DNA from: Glycine soja
Lineage: Eukaryota; Streptophyta; Magnoliopsida; Fabales; Fabaceae
Length of the DNA stretch: 64,000 bases
NCBI RefSeq assembly: GCF_004193775.1
Contig: NC_041010.1
Location: forward strand, 44,195,562-44,259,561
Reading direction: 5' to 3'
Below, one piece after another: positions 50,561-61,660 of the stretch (the stretch's first letter is position 1; the number at the start of each line of letters is the position of its first letter). The notes under the pieces are model-generated. The model worked only from the letters and a program-made list of their open reading frames with translations. It was not told the origin of the DNA and ran no database searches. Position numbers and translations under genes: made by a program.

Positions 50561-53407
50561 AGGAGCAGAGAAAAGGGTGTTTTCTTTTTGGGGCGGTGTC
50601 CCTCGAAGCTGTAATGTCACATACATGAGAATCTGAGTTGAAGTGGAAGAAGAGGTCGCTGTCAGTGCTAAACGAATCCATTTGACAATGAGTGATGTTT
50701 GCCAAGTCCAAGCCACTTTTTCTCTGCTGGATTGGAAAATTTGGCCCCCCAATGTTTGTCATGTACGATGGAAGCTTGAGCATGTTTGGATGAGGATGGA
50801 AACACAAGAATAATGGATCACTACTCCTCTAAGTAATAAAGCAAACCCCACATTCGCAACTTGCCATGCACTCATCATCTAGCTCTAGCTAGCTACTTAA
50901 CCCAACCATACATTTTCTGATCATGATATCAATCAAAATCGATCCATTCAATCCACACCTTTCTTTTTCTTTTCTTCTGTCGTTTATATATACAAGTCTT
51001 GAGAATTTAAGTTGAAGTTAAATCATTTTTTTTCTTCCATAAATGCATACTCTCTCTCTTTATGCTACTTGTTCATAAACATTTGTTTTATTTAGCAATT
51101 ATTCACTTTTAATTTGTTGCTTTAATTGTTGACGTATTAAGCCAATTAAGTTTTTTGATTTTTAAAATTAAGCAAAACTATTTCCATTGTCAATTGTTTA
51201 AAAAAAAATCTCTAATTAGTATTTACCGCCTATTAATAAACTTTTATTTTAGCTATATATCAAATATATATTCAAGTAGTACTTGTTATTTAATTATCAG
51301 TATTGCCACCTTTTTTGTTCCAATGTTACGCACAATTTAAATGTTTTGGTTTTGGATGACAAAAAGTTGTGGAGATGAAGAAAAGGATGCTTCGAGTACT
51401 ATTTATGATCAAGTGGTGAACTTCAAAAAACATTATATAAACAAAGCCAATAAGACTGGTAATGTTTTATGAAACTATAAGGGTGAAAATAAATTAAAAT
51501 GTTACAATAATAAATAGCTAGGTTATGACGTGTTTGAGATGGGATTGATAACTTAACCAAATGCTGGTTGATATTGACTGAAGTAAGTTTTGTCGTTGCT
51601 GTTCAAAATTGCTCGACAATGGTAGAACTCTCGGGCAAGGGCTAAGATGTCGCGAGGAACAAGTGGGTACTTTTAAAAGGAAATCCAATGCTCAAGTCCG
51701 TAATTACTTGACTAGAATAACAGTATATAATAAATACTTAATATAAAATTGTTTTATTTAAAGTAAGTTAAGATGAATTAAATTGCTCGATAAGAGACTC
51801 GACAAGAGACTCAGAGCGCCTCTAAATTAGGCTTGGCTGTGTTGTGTGGAATAAAAAAAATTAAATTAAAATTTTGTTAAAATATAAAATTTACACTAAT
51901 TTTTTTAACATTTTTCTTCAATTCCCTTCTAATTCCCTGCATCAAATCAGGAGTTAGCCATCGATTAGACAAGTTTGCTTTTATATAATGATATGATAAA
52001 GTAAATATTTTTCTTTAAACATACCATTTATTTTATACCCAAAAGTCAATTAAGATTGGAATGTTAAATCACAGTTTTGAATTTTGATATAGCTTACTAT
52101 TTAAATGAAAATGAAATATTAATATTGTTTTTATGTCAGTAATATTTATCAAATATCCTATTAAAATTTTAAACTATTTATTTAATCATTTAAATATTAA
52201 TATACTATTATTATAAAAACAAATAAATTAATATCATCATCACTGATTGTTAAAGTAAAATGTAATGTTAATTAAATAAATATAGAAAAATATTAAATGA
52301 GAAAACATAGCAAGTAATATAGTGAAATAGAAAAATACATTATTTATTTAAATTATAAAAATATAAATATTGATATTTTTTTGGTAGGATTAATGTTGAT
52401 GGTTTAAGAAACCTAAAATATAATTAGAAACAAAATCTATCTCACAAAAGAATTTAATGTCCTGTTTAAATGAGAATAAAAAAATGATAAATGATAAATT
52501 AAAAACATATTTTTATTTGATTGAAAAGAAAAAATGAATTAATTTTTTTTAATTTAAATTTCAAAATTCCTTCTTTCTTCTTACTCTCAATCAAAGAGTC
52601 AAGTATATAATATGAATTTAAAATGATTATATTCATAAATTTACTCTGTTCATCTCCTTTTTTCCTATTTTTATTTTTATCCCTTTTTTTATCATATTTC
52701 TCATTTTCTTATATAGAAATATTCTCAAAACCGAATCAGATCAATCCGCTAGACTGAAAAAATCAGCGAACTGGTATAGTGTCCTATCCAAGTAGATTAC
52801 AAAATTGACCTTGATAAAAACCAGATAAAAATCATTAAATCATTAATGGTGAACCCTATTTTATAAACATTATTATATAGTAATGCAATTCATAGTATAA
52901 GAGTAAGACTACATTCGAAATGCGGCATCGTAGCGCACCGTTCCACAACACAAGCGGTGAAATTAATCAGAACCCTTTTGAAAAGACGTAGAAGCAAATG
53001 CAAAGCATATTATTCACTTTTGCAATTAATTTACTAACTTAGCAACAAAATAAATGTGGTTGTCTTCGTTTACTATGTTCAAATCACATTGTCGGCAACG
53101 TATCACACGGGTAAACTATTAGCATGTTAGCAATTTATTTTGACAACCCATGGGGTCACAGTAGACTGTCATAAAAAGGCTTCCGGACTTGTGTGTTTTG
53201 TTTGGCTACCTTTAGATAAAGCAATTTTACTTTCTACGACTTGATATAGAAATTAGAATAGTTTGATTGGACATATCACTAACAAATGTTATATGTTAGC
53301 AGATAAATATGACATTTTTTATAGATTAAATATCTTATTTTTTAATAAAAATAAATTATCAACATAAATACTACTATATACTTATATTGGTATATACCTG
53401 CATAATG

Positions 53408-53457
<50 letters not shown>

Positions 53458-53837
53458 TATTAATGCAGTATTATTAAATATTAATTAATACAATACATCA
53501 CATAATTAGTTTAAATTGTTTATACGAACAATTTAAATTTAGTTAAATAAAATCTTTAGTAACAAAAACGTCTAATGTCTCCATCCATTATTACCCTAAA
53601 TATATGACATTTTAAGTGAATATATTTCATATAAATATTTATCAAAAGCTTTAGACAAAGTTAAATTAAGCTTAACCCAAAAATTTTATAGTTGACTAAG
53701 TCTTCGAATATCAAAAGGAATATAAGGAGCAATCAAATGTAATTAAAGAATTTTCTGACTAGCCCCTAGGGAACTATTTAAAATACAGAATATGATCATC
53801 TAATTTTTTAACTTCCAAACAATATCAATTAGATCAA
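50561..53837. other. Intergenic, AT-rich, no gene seen
   Basis: Frames at 50535-50807 are antisense or leader sequence of the AAA-ATPase gene. From 51.5 to 51.85 kb a less AT-rich patch has no recognisable product. The rest is AT-rich, including a long TA microsatellite. Confidence 0.55.
53410..53455. repeat. (TA)n microsatellite
   Basis: About 22 uninterrupted TA units. Confidence 0.95.
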
Positions 53838-53850
53838 CACTACAAGAAAA
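53838..53850 (+). mobile_element. CACTA-transposon-like terminus
   Basis: CACTACAAGAAAA is the characteristic outer end of plant CACTA (En/Spm) transposons. I found no opposite end (TTTTCTTGTAGTG) and no transposase, so this is a single relic end or the edge of a shortened copy. Confidence 0.5.
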
Positions 53851-53857
53851 TACCAAC

Positions 53858-54102
53858 ATAGGTATGTCTCTAGAGCATGTATATGGTTAAAGCTCATATT
53901 TAATTTCTATCTCAAAATAATTTAACCAAAAAATTAACCCAAACCTCCAAAACTTGGAGAAACAGATGAGTCAGCTAGCATCATAGGTATGTCTCTAGAG
54001 CATGTATATGGTTAAAGCTCTTATTTCTATCTCAAAATAATTTAAGCAAAAAATTAACCCAAACCTCCAAAACTTGGAGAAACAGATGAGTCAGCTAGCA
54101 TC
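53858..54102 (+). repeat. Tandem duplication, 125-bp and 120-bp units
   Basis: Unit 1 (53858-53982) and unit 2 (53983-54102) both begin ATAGGTATGTCTCTAGAGCA and end GATGAGTCAGCTAGCATC. They differ by a small deletion near catatttaatttc/cttatttc and one base (aaccaaa/aagcaaa). The near identity marks a recent event just inside the CACTA-like end. Confidence 0.9.
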
Positions 54103-55679
54103 CTTTATGAGTAGGTTAGAATACCAAGGGAACACCCTATCTTAACCAGTTGTGAACCTAAGGTAGAATGTTAATGTCATCACCTGAGAAATGAAAGGCG
54201 CGCCTAAAGGATTTGGAAGAATATGATGAATCAGGATATGAAATGAGTTAAGTTATTTGTGAGTTATTCAAGTTTCACTCATTAAATACTCAATTAAATT
54301 TGTTTATTTGATTAAATAAACATTTAAATTTGACATAAATTTGTTTAAATGAAGTTCGACATTAACAACTCATAAATAACTCATATTGTAAAACCTTAAA
54401 AAGTCATATTTAATCATATTTAAGTTTGAATCTAGGATCTCATTAATATTATCTCAAACTTCTACTACTAGACTGATCCTAGTGGTTTTATTTTAAAAAA
54501 ATCACCTTTGTATGTCAAAAGAAATTCAATGCATTTAATCGAGAGGTAAGTTTTTCTTCACTTGTTTAAGTGAGAGTTAGAAGCATTGGGAGTTTTACTC
54601 GACTATAAATAGAAGCCCTCTTTCATAATTTTGGGTAACCCATCTAAGAGAGAAAAGTAAGAGAATTCATTGAGTATTTCTCCTATTATACAGAATGAAA
54701 TATATTATAAGAGAGTGTAATTGTCCTCTCTTTATATTTAGAGAAATATTAAAAAATTTCCCCTTAATGAAAATATTTCTCTAGTTTGATTTTTCTCTTA
54801 TCATTTGAGAATTTTTTTCACACTAAAATATTGTGTCAATTCCAACATTTTAAAGTATAATTTTAGTTGAGATATTATTTTATTACTCTGTTAGTGTTAG
54901 ACGGTTATCCAACAATAGATATGTAATTATCTATTAGTTTCAATAATGATAGCTAAATAACGACCTTTTTATGCAGAGATACTAGTATAAACGTACCTAA
55001 CTTAAATAAATCGAGTTCGTGTGTTTATCGACTAAAAGTAGGTCCTCTCTTTATTGGTAATTAGCTAATCCTAAGTATTTGTCTGAGACTGTTTATCAAG
55101 AAGGGAATTAGAGTCAATGATCTTAAATTGATTATCATAAATGTAAGTACGGATTGATTGTTATCAAACACATATATGAAAGTAATGCATCTGATTTGCA
55201 CATGCATTTGGATGGGCAAAGATATTGTTGCACTTCAGGAATAAACCAATTACAATATCGAAACATGGGAAGGTTTCAAGAGAAAATGACTTTGCAAATT
55301 AAGCTTTTCTCCAAATATTTATAGCTGATTGCGATGAAAGGAACACCGTACCGGTTCGGATTCGGATTAGATGTGGGCACAAATATTCAAGAAATTGGCG
55401 CAATTCTTCAAGAGTAGGTAATGGTGGTCCAGTGATCAATTTTGCATTTTTTTAAACCATATATAGTGTCTTTACAATCTAATGTTACATAAATCAAGTG
55501 TTTTTCTGTAAAAAAATAAATAAATAAAGGTGCTTTAATAGTTATACATAAATCAAGTTAACAAAGCAATAAATGAATTTGTTGTATCAATCAATATAAT
55601 TGTGAGATTCATCAATTATGAATTATGAATTTAAGATTGGTCAATGGCAACGGGGGCTACCAACAAAATTACAATGAAA
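54103..55679. other. Intergenic; possible LTR-like segment, no gene seen
   Basis: At 54540-54850 a TATA-like ctataaatag is followed by T/A-rich leader-like sequence (aagccctctttcata), in the style of a retroelement LTR promoter, but I cannot define ends or an internal region. No coding sequence recognised. Confidence 0.4.
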
Positions 55680-55830
55680 TTAAACACGGGGATGAATCAC
55701 CCATATAGTGTCAGCTATTAGCAGTTGATCTAGTTGAGCAGGCGGTTGCTCATAGAATTCCAAATTAATAAGCTTCCATTTGACACGCCATGTTTGCTAA
55801 TTCACATGCACATCTATCTGCTTCTCTATT
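55680..55830 (-). pseudogene. RNase H domain fragment of a non-LTR element or RNase H-like protein
   Basis: The minus strand reads NREADRCACELANMACQM, a stop, then in another frame EFYEQPPAQLDQLLIADTIW and VIHPRV. Together these match the C-terminal end of plant RNase H-like (RVT_3) proteins (REANRCADALA ... PP..L..LL.AD). One frameshift separates the halves and no upstream part is seen. Confidence 0.6.
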
Positions 55831-56601
55831 TAAGTATGGTGCAAATCCAGATGTTTAATTAAGAAAGAGTAACTTCATTTATTAATGTGCACAATATATT
55901 GTAAATTTAATTTTTGATTCTTATATATAGAAAAAAAAATCTAAATGTTCCAGTCCTCTATTCACGAATGCCATTATATGTTGTAGTAAACTGGCACCTG
56001 TAACACTGCCTATTCTCCCATCATTATTATATTGTTACTTTCTGATATTGTCTAATATAATTTATTTATTTTTAAGTTTGACAACTCCAAATTTAAATTG
56101 CCTCTAATAGTCATATCCAACCTTTCCATCAAACATATCCACCTGTTATAACCAATTATAAAAATATTTCTTTTACATAAATTATATTTGTACAACAAAA
56201 CATACAAAGAGAAAAAATGAATTTAAATTTGAAATATAATAAATAATAAGATGAAAAAGAAAGATAAATACAAAATATAATATTATATAAATTGTTATAC
56301 ATGTATCACTTGTTGTCTTGTGTATAAGTATAATTTCTCAAATTATTTCGAATTGAAAGCGCGTCTTAGTAAATTGTACATTTTATCATTCATCAATTTG
56401 CTACTTTAAAAAGCTGAAGAAAATTATATTTTAATTTTAAAAAAACATTTTATTCGTACAATAATATTTATAATATTTTTTCTAACATCAATCTTCTTTA
56501 TTAATATCTTATCATCATATTTTATACTTCTCTTTTTTTCCTATCTTTTTCCTTCCTGATTGTAATATTATAGATTATAAGAACTTATTATATTTAAATA
56601 A

Positions 56602-56632
<31 letters not shown>

Positions 56633-56985
56633 TTACGAAGATACCAAACATAGCTATATAATACAGTGAACAAGTTGCATACGCATCAATATTATAATAT
56701 ACCATACACATTGAAATCCAGATACAATACAATATTCCACAAACCATAAACATTAAACTCCTAATATATGCTAGCACAAAGATAGCTTATACATATATAT
56801 ATACAATCCATACAAATTAAAATGGAATCCTAATTAATATGCAAACCTTGCACGTCGACTTAATACATAATATATATACAAATCATAAATTAGCACTTAA
56901 ATCATATGTTATGTTCCTAATAGAATATACACGGCAGCAGAAGCATATTGCATTTCAATCTTTATTTTTTTAATCCTTTTCCAAA
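55831..56985. other. Intergenic; contains an ATT microsatellite, no gene seen
   Basis: AT-rich 3' flank of the truncated AAA-ATPase. An (ATT)n run lies at 56602-56633. Confidence 0.6.
56602..56633. repeat. (ATT)n microsatellite
   Basis: About ten ATT units. Confidence 0.9.
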
Positions 56986-57999
56986 TCAATGGACGAAACC
57001 ATTCTCCTTCACGTCTTTCCCAGCTTTCTCATCACTCTTTTTTGCTTCTTCCTGTGCAAACTGTTCCTTCTCTTCCTTCAGCCTAGCTTCTTCTTCATCA
57101 CGCTTCTTTTGTGCTTCTTCTTGATCCTTCTTCATGGCCTTCTCAAGAGATTCAATCAACTTCTTCAAGCATGTCTCCACATCATCACTCTTCGACTTAG
57201 GCATCATATCCTCAGCAACATCAGCAGGTGTCATATTGCTCTCTTCCAACAACCCCTCAACAGCATGAAACAAACCATGGTGATCAACATCCAAATAAAT
57301 CTTTGCCAAAACCTTTAAAGCCTCAAAGCAACAATAAGGCAATTCGATTTTCTTGTCCATCCTTCCACTCCCAACGAGAGCAGGATCAAGCTTGTCCACA
57401 TAGTTTGTCGTGAAAACAATGATCCTCTCTCCAGCAGAACCCGACCAAATCCCATCAATGCAATTCAACAAACCCGACAAAGTCACCTTACTCTCCTTAT
57501 TATTCTCTTCTTCTTCGGTCTTCTTAATAGGATCTTTGGCATCCTCACTCTTTTCCTTCTCCTTTTTCATCACCCTCTTCCCAGTAAGATCAAGAGAACA
57601 ATCAATATCTTCAATCACAATAATAGACTTACTTGTTGTCTCAATCAACAAAGTTCTCAACTGCGTGTTATCCTTCACAGCCGTCAACTCAAGATCATAC
57701 ACATCATAGTACATGAAATTAGCCATAGCAGCTATCATCGTAGATTTCCCGGTCCCCGGAGGACCGTATAGTAAATAACCACGCTTCCAAGCTTTTCCAA
57801 TCTTGTCATAATACTCTTTCCCATTCTTGAAGTTGACAAGATCATATATAATCTGTTGTTTCATTTCTTTCTCCATGGCTAGGGTTTCGAACCTCGCAGG
57901 GTAAAACGAGATCGACTGTGATTTGGTGATGGTTTTGTTTGAAACCCACCAGACCTTGGCGCCTTGGAAAGTTTTTGTTATCTCTTCGTTGTCATCCAT
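56986..57999 (-). pseudogene. Shortened AAA-ATPase paralogue (ASD/BCS1-like), probably non-functional
   Basis: An open frame of 337 residues is clearly related to the intact gene at 48978-50480 (shared EEITKTFQGAKVWW, GKAWKRGYLLYGPPGTGKST, VKENGFVH). Compared with it, about 105 N-terminal residues including the membrane anchor are missing, as are about 75 residues between SQSISFY (27-33) and PARFETLAM (34). Walker A (79-87), Walker B IIVIEDID (126-133) and TTN are intact, but DPALIRTGRMD has become DPALVGSGRMD, losing the first arginine (now Gly210). Homology continues a few codons before the ATG (KTITLT) and then breaks at a TAG that could also be a splice acceptor. It has an open frame, so a truncated soluble protein is possible, but the losses argue for a decaying copy. 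Confidence 0.75.
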
Positions 58000-60900
58000 G
58001 GTGAGGGTGATGGTTTTTCTACCTAATCAAATAGTCATAGAAGGGTAAAATTCTTTTTTTTTTTTCACTCAAAGCAAATAATGTTAAAAAAATATCTATT
58101 TTTATTTATTTTCCTTCTCTTTTACTTCTTTTTTTCCTTCTCTATCTAAGCATAACATAAATTCAATTTGTTGAGATTACAAGCATGATTAAGAGTGAGT
58201 TTGATGATTTAAAAATTCGTTCATGGTAATATGAATTTAAAAAATTAATATTCTCATATTTTTTATAAGCTTTAAAAAATATTTTTGAATATCATTCATG
58301 CGCAGAAAACTATTAGTCGATTATTTTATATGTATATATATATATAGAATCTAAAGTGAAGTGGATGGTGATTGTCGTTGTGATTTAATGCACGCAACTT
58401 TAGTGTAGTAACGAAACAGTTATCTAATACATATGCAAGACTAGGAAACATAAAATTTTGCTGTGAGTATTTTTACTGATAAAGTGAAGCTAATATGTGG
58501 TCCATTTTCTGCTAAACAATCGAATCCTAGTGGAACAAAGATTAAAAATAATTATTAGTTATGCACGTTATGGTAAGAGTGAGGCATGGTTGAATTTTGA
58601 TAATTGACTAGCGACTAGACCTTAAGGAAAGCTCTCTAGCTTATGTGCTATAGAACTGAGTAATGGTCCTAACGGAGTGTTCAAAATCCGCATTAAATTC
58701 CTGGTTTATTAAAGATAACACAAAGAAAGTATTGAAGTTAGTTGTAAAAAAAGGTACTAAACTATAATTAAAACTAGTAGTAGTTCAAACCCAGAGGGAA
58801 TCACCAGAGAACATTGTATTTAGCCTTGACAAGTCTGTAGCCATGGCCGGGATTGCGACAGCAGAAGAGTCATTTTGTGTGCATAATTAAGAGTTATATA
58901 GCAGCTAGTATGTAGAGGTATTATTGATCATATGAGGAGAATTCAACTAATGAAACTCATAAAGAACTTTTGGTATTGCAAGTCTTGGAAACACTCTGGG
59001 GAGGTTTTATATTCAGGAATTGTGGTGTTATCACTTGTTTTCTTCATAATGGTAGGTCTTAAAACAGATAGAACTATAGGCCACATATGGTGTCATTTAG
59101 GATGAGTATGGCATGGTTAGATATTAGTAAGTGTAAGCAAAAGCCACAGGGACTTGGTGCATCTTTCTGTAATCAACGTATATATGGTACTGAATCAAGG
59201 CACTAGATACCATTTTTCTGCATAATTCTAAGTTTATAAGGCTTAGTGGTGACTGGTAGGTAAGGTTGGTACTATGTTAGTGAGGGAATGATAAGGTTGC
59301 ACTATAGAACATGTGACTAATACTTAATTTTAAATTAAGTCTTATTCTTTTCTCACTTCTTAGCTTGGTGACACTAAACTATGAGATAAATAACCTTTTC
59401 TGCATAATTGGGGACTGCATATATAGGCAAAATGGAACATGTATACTAGAATAGGTTCTAGATATTCAAAGCTTGTTAATTAGGACTGCACTGCTGAACT
59501 TCTTGAGAATAGGTGTTGAAAATGAAGAGTTAGCTTCCTGTTTACTCTATACTGACTAAAACGAAACCTTTAAAATTATTTGAAGGGAGTTCTTGCAGTA
59601 GACTGGTTGATAGCGATACAAGAGATGATCGAGAATGTAATGAATTAAGAAAATTAAGAAACACTACTAACTGTAACATGTCCTTAATCTCTTTTAACAC
59701 TTTAAAGTCTCAATCTTCGAACTATAAATTAAAATAGGCAAAATAAACAACATTTATCAAGTCTCCCTATGGCCGTGGCATTTCAACAAAGTCCTAGCCA
59801 ATAATTTTAATTTTTCTAAAGGCCAAAACACAACACATTCATTAAATCATTATACTCCCACAAGCCATGCGTAACACAATTAAAATTGAGAATAAATATC
59901 AAACCATTAGTTTCCAACATCCAAGAGAGATAGAATCAACAACAATTCCAAACCATCAATAACACAAATGGCGGTGACATCTAACATCAAATTAAATCAA
60001 TCCAAATTTTCAAATTTTTCAAGTTCATTCCACGCATTATCATCCAATCATTAATTCTATCAGAAACCACAATAGGATAGTAATCTCGAAATTAGAATCA
60101 TAATAAATAGTCATAAAACAGTCCACATCATGAATATCATGAGCATGCAGATTACAACATCAATCATATACCAAACTTGAAAAAAACAACAACATATACA
60201 ATGGAATTTAGGGGCCAAATTCCATCCATTGAATCATTTTAGTGATTTTAACAAAATTAAATCACACTCCATTGTCTTTCAATAAATAATTTTTCTAAAA
60301 TATTATACGCCTAAAAATATAATGTAGGTAATTTTTCATAATTTTTCAAAACTTAAATACACGGATTAAGTTTACACTATCAACTTGGTTAATTTTTTCA
60401 TAATTATGGGTTATAAAATTGATTTGATAATCGAAGAGAAAAGATGGAAAAAAGAGATCGTGAGTTTAAATCTTTCTCATTAATAAATATTTGATAGATT
60501 TTAAATTATTTATTATAAATATAAATATATTTTATATTTAATAATACTTATTTCTTATATATTTAAGTATACTATAATTTATACATTAAAATATATTAAA
60601 TTTGAACTAAAATTAAGTGTATAACAAATTACAGCGTCTAGTTAAAATGATTAAATAATATGTATGGTTTATTTAAAATCTCATAATATTTAAATTTAAT
60701 TTCTACAAATTAAAAAAACACGTGGCATGTGTTTATACCTATAGTCTGTTCAATTTGGGATCCTATACCTAATTTTTCACGTCAAAGTTGAAGTTGGTAG
60801 CTCTAGCTTCTATGTGCATTTTTTTTATATAAAAATCAAGCTTCAAGCCAAAATTTTACTTTCAAAATATATTTTTATGAAAGTAATTTTTTATCTGAAA

Positions 60901-61399
60901 ATATTAATTAGGAGTATGGTTAGTTTTTGTTAATGGAAAATTTAAATTTATGATTTTTTTTTCTCTTCTCTTCTCTATTTATCATTGTATTAATTTTATA
61001 TCTCCTTTTTAAAAAAATAATTAAATATAATTTCAAATTAATTTTACTCTCAAATAAGTACTTTTATATCTTTTCATCGAAAATCCAAATATACCCTATA
61101 TCAAAAGCTCTTTGAACGTGGATTTTTTGATCGAGTGAGGGCCTGGTTCCACACATGCAGCTAATCTGTGTTCGTATTCTATAACAAGATATACGAATAC
61201 GATGAATTGATGTGGTACGAAAAAATTCATAACCTCACACCGTCTGCCACAGCTTTATTTTTGAATAATCCAACTAATGAAAACAAAAGTTGATTCATAT
61301 GATAAGATTTATATCTGAATATGCATTTAATACCTGTTATTGACATGAAAATCTATGAATATCTGTATAGCTTTTTAAATCTTGGATAATCTATACTCA
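58000..61399. other. Intergenic, AT-rich, no gene seen
   Basis: No frame with a recognisable domain on either strand. I looked upstream of the truncated AAA-ATPase (58.0-58.5 kb, minus) for its missing N-terminal part and did not find it. From 59.7 to 60.2 kb the sequence is A/C-rich with no coding signal. Confidence 0.55.
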
Positions 61400-61660
61400 T
61401 TTTGTGGTGCTGGGAAAGGAAAAAACGAGGAGAAGAGGTTTGAGGGAAGTGATAGACACGCGCAAGGAAGGAGCGTGCGATGGAGAGTTGCGAGAGTATC
61501 CAATGATTATTAGGAGATTGCGTGTCTGGTTACGAAGACACAAAGCGACACGCACGGGGGCAATCATGGGACCAGGTGGCGCAACATGACATGCCCCTGC
61601 ACGTGAACTCCGATGTGTTCCCCACGTGCCTGGTTCTTCTCATACTCTAATCTCAATTTT
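61400..61660. promoter_or_regulatory. GC-rich patch with CACGTG motifs, function unknown
   Basis: A locally GC-rich island in AT-rich DNA with repeated acacgc/gcgtgt phrases and two CACGTG cores (in gcacgtgaac and ccacgtgcct, near 61599-61628). A 61-codon frame inside it shows no domain. It could be a distal promoter or a decayed exon; neither is supported further by the sequence. Confidence 0.3.
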
